64,000 nt of DNA from Flexifilum sp963727545 (lineage in GTDB: Bacteria; Chloroflexota; Anaerolineae; Aggregatilineales; Phototrophicaceae): contig CAVSGS010000021.1 in NCBI GenBank assembly GCA_963727545.1, positions 1 through 64,000 on the forward strand, in the 5' to 3' direction. Positions 9,501 to 18,900 of this stretch are shown piece by piece. Made by a program: the position numbers and the translations under genes. The notes beneath the pieces are model-generated. The model did no database searches and had not been told where the DNA came from. It worked only from the letters and a program-made list of their open reading frames with translations. The stretch's first letter is position 1. Each line of letters opens with the position of its first letter.

Positions 9501-12500
9501 GACCGGCGCGTCAAGGCGCGTGCTGTACAGCTCGTCGAGGCTGGCTTCCAGCAGACCCAGTGTGTCGAGCAAGCCCTGCCAGCGCTCCGGGCGCAGCACC
9601 GGCGAGTTGGGCAAGGCGAGACAAGCCTGCTCCACCACCAGTAAGCAGCCAGCTAAATTACCGCTGTCCACGGTCGAAACGTAGCGCGGTGCGAGCGCCG
9701 CTAGGCTTTCGGTATCGTACCAATTGAGCAGATGTCCCCGATAGTGCTCTAGGCGGTCGAGCGTATCGAAGGTGGCTTGCAAGCGCGTGATCAGGTCGAT
9801 TTGCCCGGTATAGCCCAAGTCGTAAGCCGCCAGCGTCGATGTCAGCAGCAAGCCGATGTTGGTCGGGGAGGTGCGGTGCGCGGTCAGGCTCGGCGCTGCT
9901 TGGAAATGATCGGGTGGCAGCCAGTGATCTTCAGGTCCAACCAATTGCTCGAAAAAGAGCCACGTCTGGCGCGCGAGGTGGCGTAACGCGACCGCTTGAT
10001 CGACCGAGAGCGCCGGTTCCGTGCGGTTGGTCGGCTGGCTGATCCAGTAGGCGACTTGCGGTGACACGAACCATAAAACAAGGATCGGCAAAGCGAAGGG
10101 CAGCGCAGCGGCATTCGCCACGCCGACCAGCAGCGCGAGCGCGACGGCAAAGACCGGAACCGGCAGCATCTCACGCCAAGTCGATTCTGAACCTCGCTCC
10201 GCGCCGAAGAACTGAGCGGTTTGGGCAGCCGTCGTCCATTGCAGCAGCCGCGTCCGCGTGACGAAGATCCGTACGAGGGTGGTGCTGATCGCGCTCAAGG
10301 TGAGCAGCGTTTCGTAAGGGAGAAAAACCAGCGCCAGCAGCCAGCGCAGCCCGTCAAGTCGGCGCGAGTGCAGCACGGCGCGCACCGATTCGGTCGGTGA
10401 ACGGTGCGTCAATCCGCTGTAGAGCGATAGGAGCGCCGGAAAGCCGAGTGCTGCCAGCGCGGTCAGCGTCCAAATCAGCGGCGAATCGATCAGTCCCGAC
10501 CACGCCATAATCAAGAGCACGAACAAGGCGGGCATGACCAAACTGCGGCGCAAATTGTCGAAGATTTTCCAACGATCCAGCGTCGAGAAGGTGTTCGGCA
10601 GCGTCTCCCCCGCTTGTCCAGTGGGGATGCGCGGCAGCAGCCACGGCAGCAGCTGCCAATCGCCCCGAATCCAGCGGTGCAAGCGGCGGGTATGCGCCAG
10701 ATACCCCGCCGGATACTCCTCCAGCAGCATGATGTCGCTCACGAGCGCGACGCGCGCGTGAATACCTTCAAACAGGTCGTGGCTTAGCAGCGTGTTTTCG
10801 GGGATGCGATTGGCGAGACACGCCTCCAGCACGTCGACGTCGTAGATGCCCTTGCCGACGTAGCTGCCTTCGCCAAACAAATCCTGATAAACGTCGGAGA
10901 CGGCATGGGTGTACAAATCCAAACCGATGTCCCCGGCGAAAATCTGGGTGAAGCGCGTGCGGTTAGCGCTGGCAGGTTTGATCTCGATGCGGGGTTGCAG
11001 AATTGAATAGCCGGAAACGACTTTGCCGCTGTCGGGATCGTAGTCAGCGCGGTTGAGCGGATGCGCCAGCGTGCCGACCAGCCGCCGCGCGCCGCCTTCC
11101 GGCAGGATGGTATCCGCATCGAGCGTGATCACGTATTTGATCTGCGGCAAGACGCTCAGATCGCCGAACTGCACGATGTACGAAGTCGTCTGATCGCCCC
11201 GGAGCAGGTGGTTGAACTCGACCAGTTTGCCGCGCTTGCGCTCCCAGCCGATCCAACTATTCTGGGCGGGATTCCACTGGCGTTCGCGGTGAAACAGGTA
11301 AAATGGCGGCGCGCCTAAGCGATATTTGGCGTTGAGCGCCGAAATTCCCGCCTGTGCGCGGCGGATCAGCGCCTCGTCTTCGGGCATCTGCTGCTGAGGC
11401 GCGTCGGCGAAATCGGTCAGCAGCGCGAAAAACAAGGCGGAGTCGGCGTTGCGTAAGTAATGCAGTTCTAATTGTTGCAGCAGCGAGTCAATCTCGGCGG
11501 CATCGGTCAGCAGCGTTGGGATCACGATCATGGTCTGGTATTCGGTCGGAATACCCTGTTCAAAATCCATTCGGGGCAAGAGTCGCGGCGCGACGTGACT
11601 GGTGACCGCCCAGTTGACCAGAGCGCTGGCAATCGCGGTAGCGGGCAGGAAGGTGAGCAAGCCGACGCCAAGAATTTTGATTAAGCTGTCGTCAGTGGAC
11701 GTGACGTAGCTGACGAAGATCAGCATTAGCAGCAAGGTGAGCAAGCCCATACTGCTGAGATAGACCAGCGTCGGGTGCGCCAGCAGCCAGCGGCGCAGCG
11801 CCAGCCGCCCGGACGGGCGATACTGAAACTTGTCCGCTAGCTGCTGATAGCCGTCGCCAAGTAGATAATAGCCGACGTGCGCCTGCGGCGCGGAAGCATC
11901 AGCGGCTTGGCTGAAGGTGATCGCCTGCCTCGTGACGTCTTCTTCGAGCTGTTGCGTCAGGCGGGCGAGTCGTTCAATGATCTCGCGGTAGCGGTTGCGC
12001 GTGTCGAAATCCATCGCTTCGTAAATATTCGCCGGATCGAGCCGCAGGATTTGATCGACGAGGCTGACACGCTCAAAGAAGACTTTCCAATCTTGAACGG
12101 CAAGCAGTCGCAAACTGGTAATGCAGAAGCGTACCGCACCATCACCGGCGACCGCCGGTACGGTCGGTGCGAGCGGCGGCGCAGCAATATCGGTCAACTC
12201 AGCCAGCGCAGCAGCCAAACTACTCAGCAGTCCCAAGCGCAGCATGGTGGGAAAAGCCCATAACTCGCCCATTGTCAGCGGAACGTCGGTTTGGAAAGCT
12301 TGCAGAAAGTCGATCATCTGCTCAACGTCAAGCTGATCGTGAGCATAGGCGATGATTTCGTGAGCTAGGGCATAGTCACGCGGGATGTTTTCCCATTCCG
12401 CGTTGCTCAGTTTCGGCAGTTGTTGATAGTAGCCGAGCGGCATGTCTTCCTGAACTTGGCGGATCGCCTGCTGCACGACGAAAAAGTTGTCCAGCAGCCA

Positions 12501-12743
12501 TTCTGCGGCGTAAGAGAGTGGCATTTCGCCCTGATCACCCGCGCTGAACTGCCGGTAAGTCGTGTTGATAATCTGTTCGTGTTCGAGCAGCCGATTTAGC
12601 AGCAGCGGTTTGGTGGTGGCAGGCTCACCCAGCCGATAGATGCCCGACAAACGCTGAGCCAGCCCGCTCACGGATTCACCTTGGACGGGTGCTTCGGCTG
12701 AGTTGGTCAGCGCAGCGTCTCCTATCGTTGGGCTAATTGTCAT
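6315..12743 (-). CDS. ndvB: Cyclic beta-1,2-glucan synthase, N-terminal part (GT84)
   Basis: Inner-membrane enzyme that polymerises and cyclises beta-1,2-glucan from UDP-glucose. Order: cytosolic N-domain (1-320), two membrane helices (about 325-375), the GT84 catalytic domain with ITLDADTILPEGG near 535, HDLFEG near 654 and RWIRGDWQLL near 690, more helices (about 740-890), then a glycoamylase-like domain (NWYDTESL, STVDSGNLAG near 1030) and the first part of GH94. The frame is correct to DNGWGGFSADG near 6575; the last ~85 codons to the stop at 6315 are out of frame. The ATG overlaps the UspA gene by 11 bp, so the pair is coupled. In proteobacteria the product is a periplasmic osmoprotectant or virulence glucan; its role here is unknown. 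Confidence 0.88.
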   Translation of the reverse strand: MTISPTIGDAALTNSAEAPVQGESVSGLAQRLSGIYRLGEPATTKPLLLNRLLEHEQIINTTYRQFSAGDQGEMPLSYAAEWLLDNFFVVQQAIRQVQEDMPLGYYQQLPKLSNAEWENIPRDYALAHEIIAYAHDQLDVEQMIDFLQAFQTDVPLTMGELWAFPTMLRLGLLSSLAAALAELTDIAAPPLAPTVPAVAGDGAVRFCITSLRLLAVQDWKVFFERVSLVDQILRLDPANIYEAMDFDTRNRYREIIERLARLTQQLEEDVTRQAITFSQAADASAPQAHVGYYLLGDGYQQLADKFQYRPSGRLALRRWLLAHPTLVYLSSMGLLTLLLMLIFVSYVTSTDDSLIKILGVGLLTFLPATAIASALVNWAVTSHVAPRLLPRMDFEQGIPTEYQTMIVIPTLLTDAAEIDSLLQQLELHYLRNADSALFFALLTDFADAPQQQMPEDEALIRRAQAGISALNAKYRLGAPPFYLFHRERQWNPAQNSWIGWERKRGKLVEFNHLLRGDQTTSYIVQFGDLSVLPQIKYVITLDADTILPEGGARRLVGTLAHPLNRADYDPDSGKVVSGYSILQPRIEIKPASANRTRFTQIFAGDIGLDLYTHAVSDVYQDLFGEGSYVGKGIYDVDVLEACLANRIPENTLLSHDLFEGIHARVALVSDIMLLEEYPAGYLAHTRRLHRWIRGDWQLLPWLLPRIPTGQAGETLPNTFSTLDRWKIFDNLRRSLVMPALFVLLIMAWSGLIDSPLIWTLTALAALGFPALLSLYSGLTHRSPTESVRAVLHSRRLDGLRWLLALVFLPYETLLTLSAISTTLVRIFVTRTRLLQWTTAAQTAQFFGAERGSESTWREMLPVPVFAVALALLVGVANAAALPFALPILVLWFVSPQVAYWISQPTNRTEPALSVDQAVALRHLARQTWLFFEQLVGPEDHWLPPDHFQAAPSLTAHRTSPTNIGLLLTSTLAAYDLGYTGQIDLITRLQATFDTLDRLEHYRGHLLNWYDTESLAALAPRYVSTVDSGNLAGCLLVVEQACLALPNSPVLRPERWQGLLDTLGLLEASLDELYSTRLDAPVAALRAFVIGLRQQIQAVPQHAPQWAALIASLNQDAWRELSRLIVAIFESEIAAPNAETLSDLRIISERLHHHLSAMQRDIDLLLPWLLSIDQPPALFAQAGVNSQMGSTWQDLLAAAAESPRLVDLTATCKQVYIHVSDLKGQLQEGVGTPDQLRAARDWCAELEARLTITQAQANSLLTGCRDLATRAEIRFQAMDFGFLFDPQRKVFHIGYNVTGDQLDDNFYDLLASEARLASFLAIAKREVPPSHWLHLGRPAARVNNALTLLSWSGTMFEYLMPTLFMRSYEQTFLTQSCRSAVDDQIAYAQAKHVPWGISESSFYAFDSSLTYQYHAFGVPELGFKRGLAEDLVITPYASLLALRQRPQAVRQNMDQLDALDMRGLYGYYEAVDYTPSRMPPRQDRAIIRSYMAHHQGMILTSLTNTLLSDVMIQRFHADPRVQSFALLLQEKIPTQIPIADPHPIEAVARVLPSAQVNLAPWRVPDDTTIPQVHTLSNGRFSTLITNAGSGYSQWQGLSLTRWEADSTLDHWGNWIYLQDRDSGDLWSAGTQPTNVPPDYQHVAFYAHQAEFQRRDHDITVNLQVTVSADDDVEIRQINLINHGDQVRHLRVTSYGEVLLAAQSDRHPAFNKLFIESEYLPESNLLLFHRRPRSPDEQPIYLGHLLITRPGTTISGDYEGDRLPFLGRGHTLRSPAAFADGAELSQTVGVTLDPIMALAQDVELAPYARVSLAYLTLAASSRPEAVAIADRYQDWVVLDRAVELARRQSEQTLTRLELDTPELARMQQILSLLLYPHASLRAAADVIRANTQGQPGLWAYGISGDLPILLVRVGDVAELPLVLELLRAHTYWRDQQVSIDLVILNLKDSSYSQELQGQLHRLIARANSSSWLNRRGGIFVINADQMRQTDRTLIETVARVVLDGQRGSVADQLPSVSAQRISLPIFTPSLSNLDAQEATPPLPRPTDLQFDNGWGGFSADGDRIRHLSGVRASDTRPVGQCDRQRAVRLSGFRVGRGLYVGRKQQREPADPVAQRSGWRSTGRSALPARRGDGAGLVAAAVSQP

Positions 12744-13701
12744 CGGTTTGGCGGATAGGTTGTCTAGTTTCCGCTCCTACACGCGCGGCTTCGGCTGATT
12801 CATGGCGTAAATCTTGGACGATCAGCAGTGGTGTCGTGCCATTGGTGATAAATCGGTTGGTGATACTCCCGTAGGGCCATCTCGCCTCGCCAGAGTAACC
12901 ATGAGCACTCAGAACCAGCAGGTCAATTTGCTCTTGCTCGCTCACGCTCTGGATTGCAGCGGCAACGTTGTCGCTGACCAATAGGCGCGTTTGGGTATTA
13001 GCCGGCAGATGCGCTTGCCTCTGTTCCAAATATCTGCTGCCTTCTGCTTGGTTACGGTCAATGACTCGATTGATCAAGGTTTGATCTTCTTCGCTTAGCG
13101 GCATATAGCGTGCCATTTCGGGCTTGCTGACCACATGGACGAGCAAAAGCTCCGACTGATAAGCTTCGGCAAGCGCTGCTGCTGTCGTCAGCACCGAGCC
13201 AGCTCGTTGTGATCCGTCGAGCGGTACTAGCAAGCGGTGATAGCGCAGATCATCAGCGCAAGCCGTGATTGGCTGGCTGGTTCGAACAATCAGGGTTGAA
13301 ACCCGTACCCGCTCAAGGATGTGCTGGACAATGCTGCTCACGCCCCCGTTGTTGTCTCCGGTTTCCCCATAGCCGCTCAAGATCAGCAAGTCCGTTTGTA
13401 TGCCGTGCGCCAGTTCGACGATTTTTTCGGCGGCTCTGCCCTCGAGCAGCGCGGTTTGGACGGTTAAATGATCTGCTTCTAGCCGGGCTTTCACGGTCGC
13501 AAGATACAGATTTGCCGACGATTTCTTGAGATACCAATCCAACGGATCGGCTTTTGGCAGTCGAAGCGATGCCGAAGGCTGTTCCAAGACGTGGACTAAG
13601 GTAACCTGAGCGCTAAAGGTTTTGGCAATGGCAATGACATGAGGCAGCACGCACTCGGCAAGCGGCGAGCCATCTAGGGGAACAAGGATGTGATCGAGCA
13701 T
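12733..13701 (-). CDS. Universal stress protein, tandem UspA domains
   Basis: 322 aa with two UspA domains (about 1-145 and 155-300), each opening with the ILVPLDGS / LLVPLDGSQ strand-loop. The C-terminal domain keeps an ATP-type loop (SAHGYSGEARWPYGS, near 270-285); the N-terminal counterpart (SGYGETGDNNGG) is altered, so only the second domain may bind nucleotide. A perfect AGGAGG site lies before the ATG at 13701. It overlaps the glucan synthase start by 11 bp, making it the first gene of that operon and suggesting a link between envelope glucan synthesis and stress or energy status (inference). Confidence 0.9.
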   Translation of the reverse strand: MLDHILVPLDGSPLAECVLPHVIAIAKTFSAQVTLVHVLEQPSASLRLPKADPLDWYLKKSSANLYLATVKARLEADHLTVQTALLEGRAAEKIVELAHGIQTDLLILSGYGETGDNNGGVSSIVQHILERVRVSTLIVRTSQPITACADDLRYHRLLVPLDGSQRAGSVLTTAAALAEAYQSELLLVHVVSKPEMARYMPLSEEDQTLINRVIDRNQAEGSRYLEQRQAHLPANTQTRLLVSDNVAAAIQSVSEQEQIDLLVLSAHGYSGEARWPYGSITNRFITNGTTPLLIVQDLRHESAEAARVGAETRQPIRQTDDN

Positions 13702-13924
13702 GGATTCCTCCTAAGGAAGCCTTCTTTGCTGGTCGCTCATGAAACAAACCATCACTTCGTGTGGAAGGGACCAATGTCGCCGTCTGTGGGTGGCTTATGA
13801 GCAGAAGTCAAAGGTTCAGATCTTGCTCAATGTCAGCAAATCTGAGCCTTTGTATCAGACGGAATGGTTACGTCGGTAGGGTTCGCTCGATGGGATCTGA
13901 GCGTGCGATGACACTGCCCAACAA

Positions 13925-14143
13925 CTATTGAGGCAGATGCGCGTGCGGATCAGCGAGGTCGCCATCGACAAATACAACATCTTCGGATTTCTCTTCGAGC
14001 TTGATGATCCGCGCGAGATAACGCTGAAATGCATCTTCGACGCTCTCACCCATCGAGTATGTATTCGACAGCTTGCCCCTAATTTTTAGCGTGAGCCGAA
14101 ACAGGTGCAGGATCGGCGATAGGATCGGATGATAGATAGCCAT
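13925..14143 (-). CDS. Small hypothetical protein
   Basis: 72 aa. The ATG at 14143 follows AAGGA eight bases upstream. The N-terminal third is hydrophobic and basic (MAIYHPILSPILHLFRLTLKIRGKL), the rest acidic (EEKSEDVVFVDGDLADPHAHLPQ), which would suit a peripheral membrane protein. No family recognised. It lies in the same orientation as the next small gene and as the UspA-glucan synthase operon. Coding status is plausible but unproven. Confidence 0.45.
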   Translation of the reverse strand: MAIYHPILSPILHLFRLTLKIRGKLSNTYSMGESVEDAFQRYLARIIKLEEKSEDVVFVDGDLADPHAHLPQ

Positions 14144-14267
14144 AAGGGCATCCTTGTGCTTGATTGGTCAATAACGAAACTTGCTCGTTCAGGGAAATGG
14201 GGTAACAGCAGCGAGCGAGGTTCAGAGGCATTGCCCACGAAACCTAATCTCAACCGAGGGAACGCCG

Positions 14268-14465
14268 TTAGTTGGAGTGTTCCGAGATCATGAGTCCGTC
14301 TTTGCGAACCTGAATGGCAACAGTTTCTGCCGCTGCTGTCCAAGCATTCTGTAGATACATGGGCAGTTCGTTCCAACTCGGAAGCGGGTTTCCGAGCGGT
14401 GTTTTCCACTCGATCCAGTCTCCATAAGCGCGATAGGCGATTTGAGCCAATACGACTTTTTCCAT
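14268..14465 (-). CDS. Small conserved-looking protein
   Basis: 65 aa from the ATG at 14465 (MEKVVLAQIAYRAYGDWIEW), preferred over the ATG seven codons upstream because GAGG sits six bases before it. The pattern IAYxAYxxW...PSWNELP...Q.AWTAAAETV resembles short, widespread phage- and chromosome-encoded proteins with a W-x2-L-x3-Q-x2-W-x-AAA core. Function unknown. No signal peptide or membrane segment. Confidence 0.55.
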   Translation of the reverse strand: MEKVVLAQIAYRAYGDWIEWKTPLGNPLPSWNELPMYLQNAWTAAAETVAIQVRKDGLMISEHSN

Positions 14466-14917
14466 GATATGCCTCACTTTGAGCATTTATGAGCAGCTTT
14501 GAGGGCGTAGGTGTGCGATGGCTGCACGAGAACATCCGCCATTAATGGTGGCTTTTGTCTAGTAAATGGATCAGGCTGACAGCGGACTCGGATTTCCGAG
14601 TGTGGGAACTTACTTGAGGTAGAAATTCAACAATGCACAGGATATGCACCTAACAATCAGTATAACACAGATCTGATCGATTTCCCACCCCCGGCAGTCG
14701 GCGCTGATCTGCACCCCGAGACTAGTCCAACACCACCGACGCCGAAACCTACCTCAGTGTTTATGTGCTATGGCACCAACTGACAGGGGTGCTGCTGCTA
14801 TCCGGTGGGGATTATTCCTTTATCACAGGTAACAAGCGGACACAGCGTGCCGCGAACCTTGCAGTCAAGGGATCATCCGCTTTACCTAAATCTCGACTTG
14901 AGTCGCCTGCTCTCGGT
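14466..14917. other. Intergenic, nothing recognised
   Basis: About 450 bp between a small unknown gene and the flavin reductase. The single plus-strand ORF of any length (from 14765) runs into the antisense of the reductase and lacks a ribosome site. I see no repeat of the window's families, no tRNA and no clear terminator. Confidence 0.5.
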
Positions 14918-15814
14918 TCAGGAAAAATCTCGGTCGACGAGATCGGCATTGATCCCGTAAGCCGCTGCTGCACCTTGTCCCACGGCGATTGCGACACTTC
15001 TCACCGGCGACGATAAATCACCCGCTGCATAGATGCCCTCGACACTCGTTCGACCTCGCAGATCAACCTGTACCACATCGTGCTCATCGACTTGACAGCC
15101 CAAATCGTGAGCAAAAGAGGTCCTATGGGTCGTTTTTGGACGAATGAACAAAGCGTCGCAGTTCAACGATGTGCCATCGACAAATCGTATAGCCTGTATC
15201 TGAGCGCCTGTGCTTTCTAGCGCCGCGATCGGTTGTTCAACGACTTGTATCCCAAATCGAGTAAGTCTTTCGCGCTGCGCTCCAGAAAGTTTCCATCCAT
15301 TAGCAGCGCAAAGCGTCAGATTGTCTGTCCAATTACGAAGCATCATCACTTGGTGAAGCGCCGCCTCATCCACGCCATAAACCGCGATGGCTTGACCCCT
15401 AACCTCATAACCATCACAGTATGGACAATGAAATACGCTTTTTCCCCACAATGCTTCGATACCGTCCAGCGGGGGTAGTTCGTCGTGCAAACCAGTGGCG
15501 AGTAAGATGATTCGTGCTTGCAGCTTGGAGGCATCTGAACTCAGGATCTCGAATCCGGCGTCGGTTTTTTCAATTTGCACTGCGGTTACCGTTTTAACAG
15601 CGACAGTTGGATACTGCTCAAGCTGTTGACGTGCAAGCTGCAATAATTCGGATGGTTGAATCCCATCACGGGTCAAGAAACCGTGGGATGCGCGAGAGAA
15701 ACGATTACAAGGCTTCTGGTCATCGATGACGACGACCTCTCTCAATGACCGACCCAAGACCAATGCAGCGCTCAATCCGGCGCTGCTGCCACCCACAATC
15801 ACTGCATCCAGCAT
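14918..15814 (-). CDS. Thioredoxin-reductase-like FAD/NAD(P) oxidoreductase
   Basis: 298 aa from the ATG at 15814; the upstream in-frame extension lacks FAD-domain homology. The start gives MLDAVIVGGSSAGLSAA, the Rossmann FAD fingerprint (GxGxxA-like, with Ser-Ser-Ala). A redox CPYC pair at 130-133 (HCPYCDGYE) and the C-terminal GIYAAGDLSSP motif are typical of the TrxR/AhpF family. Compared with the NADPH motif of true TrxR (GGGDSA), the second Rossmann loop reads AVYGVDEAA, which suggests a TrxR-like protein or ferredoxin/flavin-type disulfide reductase with an altered electron donor. Divergent from the LuxR gene. Confidence 0.85.
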   Translation of the reverse strand: MLDAVIVGGSSAGLSAALVLGRSLREVVVIDDQKPCNRFSRASHGFLTRDGIQPSELLQLARQQLEQYPTVAVKTVTAVQIEKTDAGFEILSSDASKLQARIILLATGLHDELPPLDGIEALWGKSVFHCPYCDGYEVRGQAIAVYGVDEAALHQVMMLRNWTDNLTLCAANGWKLSGAQRERLTRFGIQVVEQPIAALESTGAQIQAIRFVDGTSLNCDALFIRPKTTHRTSFAHDLGCQVDEHDVVQVDLRGRTSVEGIYAAGDLSSPVRSVAIAVGQGAAAAYGINADLVDRDFS

Positions 15815-15943
15815 GATAAGTCTTTCTAATAGAGACAATGTATCAATAGAGACACCCGCAGTGCGCTCTCTTACCCCTGACAACCAAGCAGGTTTGAATC
15901 CATACCTCTATACTGATTTGCAGGTGTATTCTATACTTGCGCC

Positions 15944-18900
15944 ATGCCGATACCGATTTTAGCCACGAAACTTTATTTTCCCCCGCCTCGCACCAAGGTT
16001 GTCCTACGACCTCGCCTGACCGAGCGGTTGAATGAGGGGCTGCACCGCAAACTGATCGTCGTGTCTGCCCCCGTCGGCTTTGGTAAAACCACACTGGTCA
16101 GCGAATGGCTCGCCGGTTGCGAGCAACCAGCAGCTTGGCTGTCGCTGGATGAAGGCGATAACGACCTCTCGCGCTTTCTGACGTACTTCGTCGCCGCGCT
16201 GCAGACGATTGCGCCGACCATCGGTGACGAGCTGTTGCACGTGCTGCAATCCCCTCGACTACCGCCAATCGAATCGATTCTGACGACACTGCTCAATGAA
16301 ATTGCCGCCCTCCCGAACGATTATTTCCTCGTCTTCGACGACTACCACGTGATTGATTCCAGATCGATAGACAGTGCCCTGACCTTTCTGCTTGATCACC
16401 TGCCACCCCAGATGCACCTAGTCATCACAACTCGCGAAGATCCACAACTCCCCTTAGCGCGATTACGCGCACGGGATCAATTGACCGAACTGCGCGCCGC
16501 CGATCTACGCTTTACACCCGGCGAAGCAGTCGCTTTCCTCAATCAGGTGATGGATCTCGACCTCTCGGCGGAGGAAGTTGCCGCACTGGAAAACCGCACC
16601 GAAGGCTGGATTGCTGGACTTCAGCTGGCTGCCCTCTCCATGCGGGGGCGCAATGACATGGCGCAGTTCGTCCGGGCGTTCGCCGGGGACAACCAGTACA
16701 TCGTGGACTATCTGGTCGAAGAAGTCCTGCGGCGTCAGCCCCAACAGGTGCGGAGCTTCCTGCTCCAGACCGCCATTCTTGACCGCTTGAATGGCTCACT
16801 GTGCGAAGCCGTCACGGGACAAGAGAAAGGCAGCGAGCGGTTGGAAGCTCTGGAGCGAGGCAACTTCTTTGTCGTGCCGCTGGATGATAAGCGCCATTGG
16901 TTTCGCTACCACCGCCTCTTTGCCGACGTGCTCTCTGCGCATTTGATGGCGGAGCAGCCCGATCTGGTCGCTACGCTGCACCAGCGCGCTAGCGAATGGT
17001 ACGAGCATGATGGTTCGATCGCCGATGCGATCCGGCACGCGCTGGCTGCCCAAGACTTCAAGCGCGCGGCGGGCATGATCGAGCAGGCGGTGCCTGCCAT
17101 GCTCAGGAATAGACAGGAGACCGTAGTTCTGAGCTGGCTTCAATTGCTTCCCGACGAGTTCGTCCGCTGCCGACCTGTGCTCAGCGATCACTATGCCGGT
17201 GCGTTACTGAGCAATGGCAAACTCGAGGGTGTTGAAGCCCGGTTGCGCGATGCCGAACGGTGGCTTGATACGACCACCGATAGGCGTGGAGGAAATGCAG
17301 CTCCATCTGCTGAGCGCGTAATTGAGGACGAAGAGGCGTTTCGCCAGTTACCCGGTTCGATAGCACTGCATCGCGCTGGACAGTCCCTAGTTCGGGGCGA
17401 TTTACCTAACACCGTGACCTACGCCCAGCGAGTACTTGACCTTGTCCCAGAGGATAATCATCTCTTGCGGGGAGGAGCAGCGGCGATCCTCGGACTCGCA
17501 GCTTGGACAATTGGCGATCTCGAAGCAGCGCACCGATCATATGCCGAAGGCATGGCTGAATTGCAGAAGGCTGGAAACATTGCTGACACCGTCGGAGGCG
17601 CTATCGCTCTGGCGGACATTCGGATTGCCCAAGGTCGCCTCCACGATGCCATGCGAACCTACGAGCAAGCGTTGGGCATCTCCTCTGTGCCGGGCACAGC
17701 AGTACTAAGGGGAGCAGCCGACATGCACGTGGGCATGAGCGCGATCTACCGTGAACGAAATGATCTGCATTCCGCAATGCAGCACCTGCTCAGAAGCAAG
17801 GAACTCGGTGAATACATCGGATTCCCACAGAACCCGTATCGCTGGCGGGTCGCCATGGCGCGACTACGAGAAGCTCAGGGTGATCTGAACAGTGCGCTTG
17901 ACCTACTTCAAGAGGCTGAACGCCTGTATGCGAGTGACTTCTCCCCCAATGTGCGTCCTGTCCCGGCGCTACGGGCACGCGTATGGATCATGCAGGGGCG
18001 GTTGGGCGAAGCCTTTGGCTGGGCGCGTGAGCAGGGGCTATCGGTCGACGACGACCTGAGCTATCTGCATGAGTTTGAACATATTACGCTGGCGAGGGTG
18101 CTGCTCGCCAGCTACAAGATCGACCATGCCAACCGCTCTCTGCTCGAGGCAGTGGGGCTCCTTGAGCGCCTGCTGCTAGCGGCGGAAGGAGGGGGGCGGA
18201 CGAGAAGCATCATCGAAATCTTGGTGCTGCAGGCGCTCGCCTACCAGATGCAAGGTGACATCCCCGCCGCGCTTGTGCCACTTGAAAGCGCCCTGACGCT
18301 GGCTGAGCCGGAAGGCTATGTCCGCCTATTTGTAGACGAGGGCGTGCCCATGGCGACTCTGCTGGAAATGGCTGCGAAACGCGGCATCGCCCCGAACTAT
18401 GCCCGTCAACTCCTGTCCGCCTTTGGCAAAGCTGAGGACAGTCCGCCGGTCAGTCAGGTTTTGATCGACCCGTTGAGCGAGCGTGAGCTTGATGTGCTGC
18501 GACTGCTCGGAACCGACTTGAGTGGACCGGAAATTGCCCGCGAACTCATGGTGTCCTTAAACACCTTGCGAACTCACACTCAAAACATTTACACCAAGCT
18601 TGGCGTGAGCAGTCGTCGAATAGCAGTCCTCCGGGCTGAAGAGCTCGAATCTGTTGTAGCGCCCCGCACCCCCGGCGGGTTGGTCGAACCAAGTGCCGGG
18701 ACTTTTTCCCACCCCCACAGTCCTAACAAGGGTAGGTATTTAATTAACCTCACCCCCTGCCCCCTCTCCACGATGTGGAGAGGGGGTAAAAACAGGTTAC
18801 AAAGGGTGTTTAAAGTCCCCTCTCTATGTAATGGGAGGGGATTTTGGGGTGAGGTAAGCGTAGAGTTAAAAACCTACCCTGTCAGCCCCCACAGTCTCCC

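Noticed and set aside
14765..15016. A plus-strand ORF at the 3' end of the reductase
   Set aside because: It begins in intergenic DNA without a ribosome site and ends in antisense of the reductase.
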